A stretch of 64,000 nucleotides of DNA from the NCBI RefSeq assembly GCF_000969835.1, contig NZ_KQ033912.1, forward strand, positions 2,565,373 through 2,629,372, in the 5' to 3' direction. The translations under genes and the position numbers were made by a program. The notes beneath the pieces are model-generated. The model was not told where the DNA came from and searched no databases. It was given only the letters and a program-made list of their open reading frames with translations. Positions 17,282 through 26,442 of the stretch are shown here, one piece after another (positions within the stretch are counted from its first letter, which is position 1; every line of letters begins with the position of its first letter). This stretch comes from Parabacteroides goldsteinii DSM 19448 = WAL 12034. Lineage in GTDB: Bacteria; Bacteroidota; Bacteroidia; Bacteroidales; Tannerellaceae.

Positions 17282-17381
17282 GATCAGGGTACTGAGAAGT
17301 TTTGGGATACGGAACGCTTTTATCCGATGGTTCGCACATATACATTAGGCATGCAGTTTAACTTCTAAAACAGATTGTAAG

Positions 17382-19100
17382 ATGAAAAAAAGAAATATAA
17401 TCCATTTGTTTTTATCAGGAATCATAAGCCTGTTGGCTGTTACGTCTTGTGATATAGATCCGACATTTTATTCGCAGTCGGTTCCTGAAACGTTTTATAC
17501 CTCTCAGGATGCCGTGTGGCAGCGCTTTAACCGTCCGTTTACACATTGGCGTTGGTTTGTCGGGTCCAATAATGATCGTTGGGCTTTGCAGGAAATTGGC
17601 ACAGATGAATTTTGCCTGCCAACCCGTGGCAGCGACTGGTATGACGGAGCCTATTACCAGAAAGTGCATCATCATGCTTATACCGAAGATATGGCATTTG
17701 TCAACAACGGATGGTATGGCTTTTCCATGGGGGTAGCTTTGGCCTGGGATGCTTTGGAGGATTTGGCTAAAATCGATTTCGATGCTTTGGGTTTTGCCGA
17801 CGGGACACGCGAGTCGATGCTGAACCAGCAGAAAGTGTTGGTGGCTTCGCTTTATTTGGACGGGCTTGATTTGTTTGGCGGTGTTCCGCTCTATACGACG
17901 ACGCAAAGTGATATCAAAGGGCGGTCGACTGATTTGGAAACATTTAATTTTATCGATTCTTTATTGACGGAGGCTATTCCCGAACTTCCGCTAAAGGAGG
18001 AATTGGGAGCGCAAGAGACCGGAAGTATCAACAGAGCTGCCGCAGCAGCGTTGAAAGTGCGTCTTTATTTCAATGCCAAATCTTATATCGGTAAAGATAT
18101 GTTTGCTGAAGCTGCCGGTATCTGTAAAGATATCATCGATGGGAAATATGGGCAGTATGCGTTGGCTTCCGACTGGACAAATATTTTTGGTTTCGACAAT
18201 GAAGCCTGTCCGGAACTGATCTGGTCTATCCCGAGCCAGAATGCAAAACTGGAGACGGATGCCGGCTATTGGGATTGGTCTGTCCCTTATAATTACAAAA
18301 ATTATCTGGGTGGTTTGGAAGGTTCCGGATCCAACAATGGAATAGGATTGATACCGAGTCTGGATCCGACAGGTAAGAAGTATCCGTATAAACTCGGAGG
18401 TGCTTATGGAAAATTTCACGATCGGGATGTACGCAAACAACCGTATGTATATGAAGGAAGCGGTAAATATCGAGGCATGTTCATTGTTGGCAAGTTAGTT
18501 AATCCGATTCATCCGGAATGGACTTGTACGGGAAGCCGTGAATATAAAGGGGAAGTAATTACGGTAGTCGATCAGGTCGCTTATTTTGCCAAAGTGGGTA
18601 AAGATGCGAAGTATCCGGATCTCGAATCGCTCCCGTCTAATGTGGGCATGGCGGAAGAAAACTCTTGTGTCCGGCTGGTAAAATTCAGTCCGCGTCCCAA
18701 CCAGGATGAGATGAAACGTAAGTTTGATCCGGATGTTCCTGTCATCCGCTTGGCTGAGATTTATTATACGTTGGCCGAGTGTAAGATGCGTGCCGGTGAC
18801 AAAGAGGGAGCCGCTGATCTGATCAATACTGTCCGGAAGCGTTATTTTGAGGGCGGGAACGATCCTGATCCTGTCACGTCTGCCAATTTGGATAAATATC
18901 GTATGTTGGATGAATGGCAACTGGAATTTCTGGGTGAAGGACGGAGACGTACTGATCTGGTCCGGTGGGATGCTTATGTGACGGAAAGCTGGTGGGATCA
19001 TCAGGCAACCAATAATAAAAATCTGAATCGCTTCCCGATACATTACAGTATTATCGGTGCTAATAACCTGATCAAGCAAAATCCTGGCTATGGTGAGTAA
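17382..19100 (+). CDS. SusD/RagB-family surface nutrient-binding lipoprotein
   Basis: 572 residues. The lipoprotein signal ends at Cys23 (IISLLAVTSCDIDPTFYSQS). The rest has SusD features: PETFYTSQDAVWQRFN early, the TPR-like helical bundle, RAAAAALKVRLYFNAKSY near residue 215 and the C-terminal PVIRLAEIYYTLAECKMRAG followed by WQLEFLGEGRRRTDLVRWD. SusD proteins lie on the cell surface and close over the SusC barrel to capture glycan. The gene starts 13 bp after the TAA that would end the full-length SusC, so the pair is an operon. SusD appears intact although its SusC partner is cut short. Confidence 0.9.
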   Translation: MKKRNIIHLFLSGIISLLAVTSCDIDPTFYSQSVPETFYTSQDAVWQRFNRPFTHWRWFVGSNNDRWALQEIGTDEFCLPTRGSDWYDGAYYQKVHHHAYTEDMAFVNNGWYGFSMGVALAWDALEDLAKIDFDALGFADGTRESMLNQQKVLVASLYLDGLDLFGGVPLYTTTQSDIKGRSTDLETFNFIDSLLTEAIPELPLKEELGAQETGSINRAAAAALKVRLYFNAKSYIGKDMFAEAAGICKDIIDGKYGQYALASDWTNIFGFDNEACPELIWSIPSQNAKLETDAGYWDWSVPYNYKNYLGGLEGSGSNNGIGLIPSLDPTGKKYPYKLGGAYGKFHDRDVRKQPYVYEGSGKYRGMFIVGKLVNPIHPEWTCTGSREYKGEVITVVDQVAYFAKVGKDAKYPDLESLPSNVGMAEENSCVRLVKFSPRPNQDEMKRKFDPDVPVIRLAEIYYTLAECKMRAGDKEGAADLINTVRKRYFEGGNDPDPVTSANLDKYRMLDEWQLEFLGEGRRRTDLVRWDAYVTESWWDHQATNNKNLNRFPIHYSIIGANNLIKQNPGYGE

Positions 19101-19156
19101 TAAGAAAAGATTCGAAAGAATGTTGTGTTTTAATTAAATATAGTTTTTCGTGTTTT

Positions 19157-19208
19157 GAGGCTGTCAAAAGTTATCTGTTTCTTTGATTCAGGTCTTTGTG
19201 ACAGCCTC
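19157..19208. terminator. Stem-loop between convergent susD-like and ilvA genes
   Basis: GAGGCTGTCA (19157-19166) pairs with TGACAGCCTC (19199-19208), 10 bp with a 32-base loop. T or A runs lie on either side, so it could serve both genes. Confidence 0.5.
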
Positions 19209-19214
19209 TTAACG

Positions 19215-20414
19215 TTATCCCGGAATAATCTTATACCCCGCTGCCGTCAGCGTATATTGTATTTGGTCGATATGTTCCTGGTTACGTGTTTCCATTTCCA
19301 GACGGAGATAGCAGCCGTTGATGTCGGCGGTATGGCTAACTCGTTCGTGATGGACGGATACCACATTGGCTCCGGTGCGGGCAATAATTTCAGAAACGTG
19401 CTGTAACTGTCCGGGTTTGTCGACCAGTTCGATCGTCATGGTGTAGGAACGGCCGGATTTCTGTAAGCCGCGTCCGATAACGCGAGAGAGGATCGTTACG
19501 TCGATATTTCCTCCCGATACCAGGCAGATCGCTTTTTTACCTTTTATGGGAACTTTATTGAACATGGCTGCCGCTACGGCTACCGCCCCTGCTCCCTCGG
19601 CGATTAATTTGTGCTGTTCGATCAGAGCCAGGATAGCGGTCGAAATCTCATCGTCGTTGACTGTAACAATTTCATCCACATACTTTTTACAATATTCAAA
19701 TGTATGTTCACCCGGTTCTTTTACGGCTATACCGTCGGCGATGGTGCGGACGAATCCCATCCGTTCGATTTTATTGTGCTCGATGGAGTTCAGCATGCTT
19801 GGTGCACCGCTGGCCTGTACGCCGTATATTTTTACATTCGGATTCAGATGTTTGATTGCAAAGGCGACGCCGGAGATAAGTCCCCCTCCGCCTATCGGAA
19901 CGATTACGGCATCCAGGTCGGGCAACTGTTCCAATAATTCCAGTCCGATAGTCCCTTGTCCGGCAATAACGTCTTCGTCATCAAAAGGATGAACGAACGT
20001 ATATCCTTTTTCATCTCTCAGCTTCAGGGCTTTCTGATAAGCGTCGTCGTACACGCCTTCGACCAGGCAAACATCGGCACCGTACCATTTGGTAGCCTCT
20101 ATCTTGGAGATCGGTGCATTGTCCGGCAGGCAGATCAGTGACTTGATGCCATGGGTGGTGGCAGCCAGGGCGACACCCTGTGCATGATTACCGGCGGAAC
20201 AGGCTACGACGCCTTTGGCCTTCTCTTCTTCTGTCAGTTGGGCGATTTTGAAGCAGGCACCGCGGACTTTGAATGATCCAGTAATCTGTAAGTTCTCCGG
20301 TTTCAGATAGATATGAGAATCCGGATTGATGTTGGGCGCACTGATCAGGTCGGTGCGACGGATAACTGTTTTCAAGGCAAAAGATGCCTGATAAATCTTA
20401 TCGAGTGTGAGCAT
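19215..20414 (-). CDS. ilvA: Threonine ammonia-lyase with C-terminal ACT domain
   Basis: 399 residues from ATG 20414, where the product starts MLTLDKIYQASFALKTVIRR as in the family; the longer frame to 20564 adds 50 residues of no family resemblance. The PLP lysine is K49 in ITGSFKVRGA, and the glycine-rich phosphate loop is IGGGGLISGVA. An ACT domain occupies about 325-399 (RSYTMTIELVDKPGQLQHVS). The enzyme deaminates threonine to 2-oxobutyrate, the first step of isoleucine synthesis, in the cytosol. The size and single ACT domain fit the short biosynthetic or catabolic class rather than the 514-residue E. coli IlvA. It is divergent from parC, 158 bp away. Confidence 0.9.
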   Translation of the reverse strand: MLTLDKIYQASFALKTVIRRTDLISAPNINPDSHIYLKPENLQITGSFKVRGACFKIAQLTEEEKAKGVVACSAGNHAQGVALAATTHGIKSLICLPDNAPISKIEATKWYGADVCLVEGVYDDAYQKALKLRDEKGYTFVHPFDDEDVIAGQGTIGLELLEQLPDLDAVIVPIGGGGLISGVAFAIKHLNPNVKIYGVQASGAPSMLNSIEHNKIERMGFVRTIADGIAVKEPGEHTFEYCKKYVDEIVTVNDDEISTAILALIEQHKLIAEGAGAVAVAAAMFNKVPIKGKKAICLVSGGNIDVTILSRVIGRGLQKSGRSYTMTIELVDKPGQLQHVSEIIARTGANVVSVHHERVSHTADINGCYLRLEMETRNQEHIDQIQYTLTAAGYKIIPG

Positions 20415-20572
20415 TACGCTAAATTTTTGAGGAGACAAATATAGGGAGAATTCAGATATCTCACCGAAACAATAATGCTTTTTTATTATCTCGCCAATAT
20501 TTCGTATATTTACACGCTGGAATTTACTTTCCGGCAGAGGCTGAAAAAGAAGATAGAGCACCATATAAGTAT

Positions 20573-23296
20573 ATGAAACCAGAGGATATTGAAGATTTCA
20601 CAGAAGAAAACGAGAACGAGGAAATAGAACAGACAAATACAGACTCACAGGAAAATGGTGAGCAATCTGATTCTACTACACATTCGGAATATAAAATACC
20701 CGGGAAGGGAGAAGGCCGCGTATCCTATCATCTGTCGGGGATGTATCAGGATTGGTTTTTGGATTACGCTTCGTACGTGATCCTGGAACGTGCAGTGCCG
20801 CATATCAATGACGGTCTGAAACCTGTGCAACGTCGTATCTTGCACTCGATGAGGCGTTTGGATGATGGACGGTATAATAAGGTCGCCAATATCGTGGGGC
20901 ATACCATGCAGTTCCACCCTCATGGAGATGCTTCTATCGGGGATGCGCTGGTACAGTTGGGACAGAAAGACCTGCTGATCGATTGCCAGGGAAACTGGGG
21001 TAATATCCTTACTGGTGACGGTGCCGCTGCTCCCCGTTATATCGAAGCACGTCTTTCCAAATTTGCTCTTGAAACAGTCTTTAATCCGAAGACTACTCTT
21101 TGGCAGCTATCTTATGACGGGCGTAATAAAGAACCGGTTACTTTGCCGGTGAAATTCCCTTTGCTGCTGGCCCAGGGAGTGGAAGGTATTGCCGTCGGTC
21201 TTTCTTCTAAAATACTTCCTCATAATTTTAACGAGTTACTGGACGCTTCGATAGCTTACCTGAAGGGGGAAGACTTCGCTTTATATCCTGATTTTCAGAC
21301 AGGAGGTTATGTCGATGTCTCTAAATATAATGACGGTGAGCGCGGTGGTTCGGTAAAAGTCCGTGCTAAAATAACCAAGCTGGATAACAAAACATTGGTA
21401 ATCAGCGAAATTCCATACGGAAGAACGACTTCTTCCGTGATCGAATCCATCTTGAAAGCAAACGACAAGGGAAAGATCAAGATCCGGAAAGTCGATGACA
21501 ATACGGCGAAAGATGTAGAAATCCTGGTGCATCTGGCTCCGGGCGTATCGTCAGACAAAACGATCGATGCCTTGTATGCCTTTACAGATTGTGAGATCAG
21601 CATTTCGCCCAACTGTTGTGTGATCATGGACAACAAACCTCACTTCCTCAAAGTGAGCGACGTGTTGCGTCATTCGACAGACGATACGCTGCATCTGTTG
21701 CGTACCGAATTACAGATACAGAAAGCCGAGCAGGAAGAAACTCTCTTCTTCGCTTCCCTCGAAAAGATATTTATTGAAGAACGTATTTATAAGGATGCAG
21801 AGTTTGAAAACTCGAAGGATATGGATGAGGCCGTGGCTCATATCGACTTGCGCCTGACTCCGTTCAAGCCTGATTTTATCCGTGAAGTAACCCGCGAAGA
21901 TATCCTTAAACTGATGGAGATCAAGATGGGACGTATCCTTAAATTCAACTCGGAAAAGAGCAATGCATTGATTGCCCAGATTCGCGAAGAGATCGAGCGC
22001 ATCAATCATCATCTGGATAATATCGTAGACTATACGATCAACTGGTTTACCATGTTGAAGGAAAAATATGGCAAGAATTATCCGCGTATGACCGAAGTCC
22101 GTAACTTCGACACGATCGAAGCAACGAAGGTGGTGGAAGCAAACGAAAAGCTCTATATCAACCGTGCGGAAGGTTTCATGGGAATGAGCCTCAAGAAAGA
22201 TGAATATGTTTGTAACTGTTCGGATATAGACGATATCATCCTGTTCTATCGTAACGGAACGTATAAGATCGTGAAGGTCAGCGATAAAATGTTTGTCGGG
22301 AAAGATGTTTTGTATGTGAATGTATTCAAACGTAACGATACCCGCACTATTTACAATGTTATTTACCGTGATGGAAAAGTCGGTTATAACTACATCAAAC
22401 GCTTTGCCGTCACCGGTGTGACACGTGATAAGGAGTATGACGTGACGAAAGGAACGGAGGGTTCACGGGTGTTATATTTCAGTGCGAACCCCAATGGGGA
22501 AGCTGAAACGGTCAAGGTGATCCTTAAACCGAAACCCCGCCAGAAACTGCTTGTGTTTGAAAAAGATTTCAGCGAGATCGCCATTAAGGGACGTGGCTCG
22601 ATGGGAAATATCCTGACAAAGGCGGATGTGCATAAGATCAGCCTGAAACAGAAGGGTAGTTCTACGTTGGGAGGACGCCAGGTTTGGTTCGACTGGGATG
22701 TGCTGCGCCTGAACTATGACGGTCGCGGTGACGAACTGGGCGAATTCCAGAGCGATGACCTGATCCTGGTAGTTTTACGCAACGGGGATTTCTATACGAC
22801 GAACTTTGATCTGAGCAATCACTACGACGACAATATACAGATTATAGAGAAATTCAACTCGAATAAAGTCTGGACGGCCGCTTTATATGATGCCGACCAG
22901 AAATATCCGTATCTGAAACGTTTCGTGCTGGAAGCCGGTAGCAAGAAGCAGAACTTCCTGGGTGAGAATCCGAAGAGCCGCCTGATGTTGCTTACCGATG
23001 AGGTTTATCCCCGTATTGAGGTGGTATTCGGTGGTCATGACGCTTTCCGCGAGCCTCTTGTGCTGGATGCGGAAGAGTTTATCGCAGTGAAAGGCTTCAA
23101 AGCGAAAGGCAAACGTATCTCTACCTTTGAGGTGGAAACGGTCAATGAGCTTGAACCAACCCGCTTTGCTCCTGCGGAACAGCCGGGAGATACGAGTGGA
23201 GAAGGTAATCCGGATAATGACGATACCGGGCAAACAGAGAGTGATTCGGATATTATAGACGAAATAACCGGGCAGATGAAGTTGTTTGATGAATAG
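20573..23296 (+). CDS. parC: DNA topoisomerase IV (gyrase-like) subunit A
   Basis: 907 residues. After a Glu/Asn/Ser-rich tail of about 45 residues comes the winged-helix and tower region with ERAVPHINDGLKPVQRRILH, the conserved QRR sequence, then HPHGDASIGDAL and the catalytic Tyr156 in AAPRYIEARLS. The C-terminal third is a beta-pinwheel-like domain without the gyrase box QRRGGKG (the nearest element is IKGRGSMGNILT), which fits topoisomerase IV rather than gyrase. An acidic tail follows (DNDDTGQTESDSD). It decatenates daughter chromosomes with the B subunit encoded at 54296-56161. The next gene starts 3 bp after the stop. Confidence 0.9.
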   Translation: MKPEDIEDFTEENENEEIEQTNTDSQENGEQSDSTTHSEYKIPGKGEGRVSYHLSGMYQDWFLDYASYVILERAVPHINDGLKPVQRRILHSMRRLDDGRYNKVANIVGHTMQFHPHGDASIGDALVQLGQKDLLIDCQGNWGNILTGDGAAAPRYIEARLSKFALETVFNPKTTLWQLSYDGRNKEPVTLPVKFPLLLAQGVEGIAVGLSSKILPHNFNELLDASIAYLKGEDFALYPDFQTGGYVDVSKYNDGERGGSVKVRAKITKLDNKTLVISEIPYGRTTSSVIESILKANDKGKIKIRKVDDNTAKDVEILVHLAPGVSSDKTIDALYAFTDCEISISPNCCVIMDNKPHFLKVSDVLRHSTDDTLHLLRTELQIQKAEQEETLFFASLEKIFIEERIYKDAEFENSKDMDEAVAHIDLRLTPFKPDFIREVTREDILKLMEIKMGRILKFNSEKSNALIAQIREEIERINHHLDNIVDYTINWFTMLKEKYGKNYPRMTEVRNFDTIEATKVVEANEKLYINRAEGFMGMSLKKDEYVCNCSDIDDIILFYRNGTYKIVKVSDKMFVGKDVLYVNVFKRNDTRTIYNVIYRDGKVGYNYIKRFAVTGVTRDKEYDVTKGTEGSRVLYFSANPNGEAETVKVILKPKPRQKLLVFEKDFSEIAIKGRGSMGNILTKADVHKISLKQKGSSTLGGRQVWFDWDVLRLNYDGRGDELGEFQSDDLILVVLRNGDFYTTNFDLSNHYDDNIQIIEKFNSNKVWTAALYDADQKYPYLKRFVLEAGSKKQNFLGENPKSRLMLLTDEVYPRIEVVFGGHDAFREPLVLDAEEFIAVKGFKAKGKRISTFEVETVNELEPTRFAPAEQPGDTSGEGNPDNDDTGQTESDSDIIDEITGQMKLFDE

Positions 23297-23299
23297 CCT

Positions 23300-24169
23300 A
23301 TGAAGACGTTGGCCTCTCTGATGATTTTGTCGTTTTGTCTGGTGTTTCCGCTTGCGGCTCAGACAGACAAAAATGTGGAAGACGAAATTCCGCGATCGGT
23401 CAATGAGGCGACGATGATAGGAATAGGCGGTTACAATGTCATGGATACCTACCTGACTCCCGGGATAGAAACGAAATATACGGGATGGGGTGTACGGATA
23501 CAGAATGAACGGATGAAGATTGTCCGGCTGGCGGATTATAAGGTATCGCGCCAGCAGTTTCTCAATGTCGAGTTTGCATCTACCCGGAATGCTGCGGACG
23601 TGGCAACCGATTATGTGGGTTTTGTGGACTATTCGCTTGGATATCACTACCGATTTACCAACCTGTTGCCGAATCTGAAAGTTCTGACAGGCCTTTCAGG
23701 TCGTTTGTCGGGTGGTTTTATTTATAATACTCGTAACACGAACAATCCGGCTTCGGGCAAGGCTGATCTGGATTTGAACTTCTCGGCGATGGGGATTTAT
23801 GGTTTTAAGTTCGGGAATTATCCGGTGACTTTCCGTTACCAGATGGAAATACCGTTTATCGGTGTCCTGTTTGCCATCCATAAAGGTCAACCTTATTATT
23901 ATCTCAGCCAGGGAGACCGTAGCGGTGTGATAAAGTTCAGTTCGCTTCATAATAAATTTGCCATGAGGAATTATTTCACTTTCGACTTTCCGATAGCAAA
24001 TTTTACGGTGAGGGCCGGCTATCTGAACAGCATGTACCGGACAGATGTGAACGGGATTAAGATGCATGTTTTATCCAACTCCTTTATGATCGGCCTGGTG
24101 AAGGAATTTTATTCCTTTGGAGGGAAACGCCTGAAACAGAGGCATAAGTACAGCAGTGCCTACTATTGA
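23300..24169 (+). CDS. Exported DUF3316-like outer membrane protein
   Basis: 289 residues with signal peptide 1-20 (MKTLASLMILSFCLVFPLAA). The mature part alternates polar and aromatic residues in strands (YNVMDTYLTPGIETKYTGWG, GYHYRFTNLLPNL, MRNYFTFDFPIANFTVRAGY), as in small beta barrels, and matches the Bacteroidales family annotated DUF3316, of unknown function. It begins 3 bp after parC and is 10 bp from the S41 peptidase, so these three are cotranscribed. Confidence 0.7.
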   Translation: MKTLASLMILSFCLVFPLAAQTDKNVEDEIPRSVNEATMIGIGGYNVMDTYLTPGIETKYTGWGVRIQNERMKIVRLADYKVSRQQFLNVEFASTRNAADVATDYVGFVDYSLGYHYRFTNLLPNLKVLTGLSGRLSGGFIYNTRNTNNPASGKADLDLNFSAMGIYGFKFGNYPVTFRYQMEIPFIGVLFAIHKGQPYYYLSQGDRSGVIKFSSLHNKFAMRNYFTFDFPIANFTVRAGYLNSMYRTDVNGIKMHVLSNSFMIGLVKEFYSFGGKRLKQRHKYSSAYY

Positions 24170-24179
24170 AAGCGAAAAA

Positions 24180-25238
24180 ATGAAATTACATATTCTATAT
24201 TATTTATTCCTGACGGGTATCCTTCTTTCGGCTTGCGAGAAGGCGGATAAGTATAATCCGTCTCCCAGGGATAACTTTGAGGCGCTTTGGCGGATTCTGG
24301 ATGAGAATTATTGTTTCTTCGAATTTAAGAATATCGATTGGGATGAAGTGCACGACCGTTACAGTGTTCAGATCGATGATAAGATGAGCCAGTACGACCT
24401 GTTTGATGTATTGGGTAAAATGCTGGCGGAACTGAAGGACGGGCATACGAATCTGTTTTCTTCATTCGATGTGGCCCGTTACTGGGCTTGGTATGAGGAT
24501 TATCCGGCTAATTTCGATTCGGACATACAGAAGAATTATCTGGGGACAGATTATAAAATTGCCGGTGGACTGAAATATAAATGTCTGTCTGATAACCAGG
24601 TGGGTTATGTTTACTATGGTAATTTCTCCAGCGGGGTAGGCGAAAGTAATCTGGATAATATGTTCCTGCATTTCAAAGACTGTAAAGGTATCATCTTTGA
24701 CGTACGAAATAACGGGGGAGGTGCGATGTCAAATTCGGACCGGATCACCCAACGTTTCCTGGAAGAAAAGATATTGACCGGCTATGTCATGTATAAAAAA
24801 GGGAATGGGCATAATGACTTTTCCACTCCTTATCCTTTATATCTTTCTCCGTCCGACCGGCTTCGCTGGCAGAAACCGGTTATCGTTTTGACGAACCGTC
24901 ATTGTTACAGTGCCACGAATAATTTTGTGAGTACGATGCGTTTATTACCCCACGTAATGATTATGGGTGACCGTACCGGAGGTGGTAGCGGTTTCCCTTT
25001 TACAACGGAGTTACCCATAGGGTGGAGTGTCCGTTTTTCCGCTTGCCCGATCCTTGATGCAGACAAGAAACATACAGAGTTTGGTATTGATCCGGATCAG
25101 GAAGTGGCTATGACCAAAGAAGATATGCAGAAAGGAAAAGACACTATTATAGAAGCTGCTATCTCGCGCCTTTTGTCCGGCTCAGAACTGTCAGAGCCTG
25201 ATATAAATAAAATCTCCCCCGAAATACTTGCAGATTAA
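24180..25238 (+). CDS. S41-family peptidase lipoprotein
   Basis: 352 residues from ATG 24180, chosen because it gives a lipoprotein signal (MKLHILYYLFLTGILLSACE, Cys19); the ATG at 24156 overlaps the previous gene. The N-terminal helical part (FEALWRILDENYCFFEFKNI) and ELKDGHTNLFS are typical of Bacteroidetes S41 peptidases. The core has CKGIIFDVRNNGGGAMSN, the probable nucleophile serine in HCYSATNNFVS and GDRTGGGSGFP. It is expected to act as a C-terminal-processing-like protease at the envelope. No obvious PDZ domain is seen. Confidence 0.8.
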   Translation: MKLHILYYLFLTGILLSACEKADKYNPSPRDNFEALWRILDENYCFFEFKNIDWDEVHDRYSVQIDDKMSQYDLFDVLGKMLAELKDGHTNLFSSFDVARYWAWYEDYPANFDSDIQKNYLGTDYKIAGGLKYKCLSDNQVGYVYYGNFSSGVGESNLDNMFLHFKDCKGIIFDVRNNGGGAMSNSDRITQRFLEEKILTGYVMYKKGNGHNDFSTPYPLYLSPSDRLRWQKPVIVLTNRHCYSATNNFVSTMRLLPHVMIMGDRTGGGSGFPFTTELPIGWSVRFSACPILDADKKHTEFGIDPDQEVAMTKEDMQKGKDTIIEAAISRLLSGSELSEPDINKISPEILAD

Positions 25239-25257
25239 TAAAAAAGATTTACCTTTG
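25228..25257 (+). promoter_or_regulatory. Promoter of the tRNA-Leu gene
   Basis: -33 TTG at 25228-25230, a 19-bp spacer and a perfect -7 box TACCTTTG at 25250-25257, ending 15 bp before the tRNA. It overlaps the end of the S41 peptidase gene. Confidence 0.75.
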
Positions 25258-25272
25258 CACCGCAAACCAAAT

Positions 25273-25354
25273 GCGGCTGTGGTGTAATTGGTAGCCACGC
25301 CAGACTTAGGATCTGGTGCTTCACGGCGTGGGGGTTCGAGTCCCTTCAGCCGCA
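25273..25354 (+). tRNA. tRNA-Leu (anticodon TAG)
   Basis: 82 nt fold as a class II tRNA: acceptor arms GCGGCTG and CAGCCGC with discriminator A, anticodon stem CCAGA/TCTGG around loop CTTAGGA (anticodon TAG), a variable arm, and T arm GGGGGTTCGAGTCCCTT. CCA is not encoded. It decodes CUA/CUG-type leucine codons. The DNA just after it is an accessory region with broken genes, so its 3' end could be an integration site, though no repeat of the tRNA end was found. Confidence 0.95.
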
Positions 25355-25362
25355 CAAAATGC

Positions 25363-25397
25363 AAAATCCTTCTAAGATGTTCTTAGAGGGATTTTTT
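25363..25397 (+). terminator. Rho-independent terminator after tRNA-Leu
   Basis: AAAATCCTTCTAAGA pairs with TCTTAGAGGGATTTT (one wobble), followed by T residues. Confidence 0.85.
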
Positions 25398-25412
25398 GAT
25401 TTGTGCTGGTTG

Positions 25413-25771
25413 CTAGGTTTGTTTTAGCCAATCAATGAAATCTAATTTTATCAGTTGCCAGTTCTTCTTTTTTAAGCATTTGGGATTGGGGTCGGAATCT
25501 GCAATATCAAAATTAGTGAAACCTTGAATAATTTCTTCTTTCGTATGATTGTAAGGAAAACGTTCTACATATAAGTTTAACATTTCAGTTATCGAATATG
25601 TATTATGTAATTCGTGAATATCCCAAAAGTCTTTTTCCGTCCACCATGTCCGATGATATCTAGCTTCATGGCTATAATAGCCTCAAAAGACGTTAGACGT
25701 ATATTATCAATGACTTCTGCAGGACGAATAAAAGGATCTGTATTAGTAATGGCGTTACTGTTTGATATTTG
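25413..25771 (-). pseudogene. C-terminal remnant of an AbiEii/AbiGii-type nucleotidyltransferase toxin
   Basis: Reading from the end of the antitoxin gene, the minus strand encodes NAITNTDPFIRPAEVIDNIR then SFEAIIAMKLDII.HGGRKK in one frame, and DFWDIHELHNTYSITEMLNL to KLDFIDWLKQT and TAG (25413) in another. Joined, they are the C-terminal part of AbiEii-type toxins (MKLD..xRGGRKKDFWD). One A appears lost at the run in CGGAAAAAGAC, and the N-terminal nucleotidyltransferase domain is absent. The toxin is therefore doubly disabled, leaving the upstream antitoxin orphaned. The family identity comes from memory of its C-terminal motif. Confidence 0.6.
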
Positions 25772-25774
25772 AGT

Positions 25775-26290
25775 TTAGTTGGCATAATTCAGATATTTTT
25801 GAATGTTAGATTTTAGATTGACTGCATACTTATTATTTAAGTCCAGCAACGACAGGATTGTGTCTTTACCATAGAAACGAATTGTTTCAAGTATTTCTTT
25901 TTCATTTCCCCGTTCAAAAATACGATTAATGATATACCGTTTATTGGTGTTCCAATCTAATTTATCAAAGTCTGTATCCCAAAACAAGATCTTACGATAT
26001 ATAGAAAGATCAGGATGATATGATTGAGCTTCTTTCTTCTTTTCCAATTCAATATCATAATAAACCTGTAAGGTCATTAGTAGTCCTTCGTCTAAATGGA
26101 GTGATCTCTCGATCTTTAGAGACAAAGGTATGTTCATATTTCTTCGTCCCTTAATGATGGCACTTAACGTTTGAGGATGAACTCCTATGGATTCTGCAAA
26201 TGCACCACTTCTTAATTGACGATTTCGTAACTCCCTGCTTAAAAATAAGCCAGGGTGAACACCTTTCAATATTTCTAATTGATCTTTCAT
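25775..26290 (-). CDS. HTH antitoxin (HigA/plasmid-maintenance type) of a broken AbiEii-like pair
   Basis: 171 residues. The HTH is at about 9-62 (GVHPGLFLSRELRNRQLRSG, then ESIGVHPQTLSAIIKGRRNM). The C-terminal part, about 100-165 (ILFWDTDFDKLDWNTNKRYI, then RFYGKDTIL), resembles the short domain Pfam lists as DUF6922, often found in antitoxins paired with AbiEii-type nucleotidyltransferases. The gene looks intact. The downstream remnant at 25413-25771 is the expected toxin position, so this is an orphan antitoxin. Confidence 0.7.
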   Translation of the reverse strand: MKDQLEILKGVHPGLFLSRELRNRQLRSGAFAESIGVHPQTLSAIIKGRRNMNIPLSLKIERSLHLDEGLLMTLQVYYDIELEKKKEAQSYHPDLSIYRKILFWDTDFDKLDWNTNKRYIINRIFERGNEKEILETIRFYGKDTILSLLDLNNKYAVNLKSNIQKYLNYAN

Positions 26291-26362
26291 ATCACTACAA
26301 AAATAAACAAATTTGTTTAGAAATACAATATGTGGATATTTATTTAGCTCCCCCTACTCAAT

Positions 26363-26442
26363 TACCCCAATCCTTATCGAGCATGGCATAAATTATATCG
26401 TCTACCCATTCGCCACGAAGGAAATAGTGCTTCTTTCCTGAA
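26363..26442 (-). pseudogene. Duplicated C-terminal fragment of the acetyltransferase at 29.9 kb
   Basis: 26363-26425 matches 29878-29940 at all but one of 63 positions (CATGGCAT versus CATAGCAT), and the match resumes as GCTTCTTTCCTGAA after a deletion of about 17 bp relative to the intact gene. This is the last 25 or so codons of a RimJ-like acetyltransferase without the rest. The surrounding 26291-26570 has no gene. Confidence 0.7.

Noticed and set aside
20415..20564. Fifty-codon N-terminal extension of the threonine ammonia-lyase
   Set aside because: The conserved protein begins at 20414, and the extension overlaps the region where the parC promoter must lie.
25273..25354. tRNA-Leu as the attachment site of an integrated element
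   Set aside because: The adjacent accessory region has no integrase gene and I found no direct repeat of the tRNA 3' end in it; kept only as a remark.
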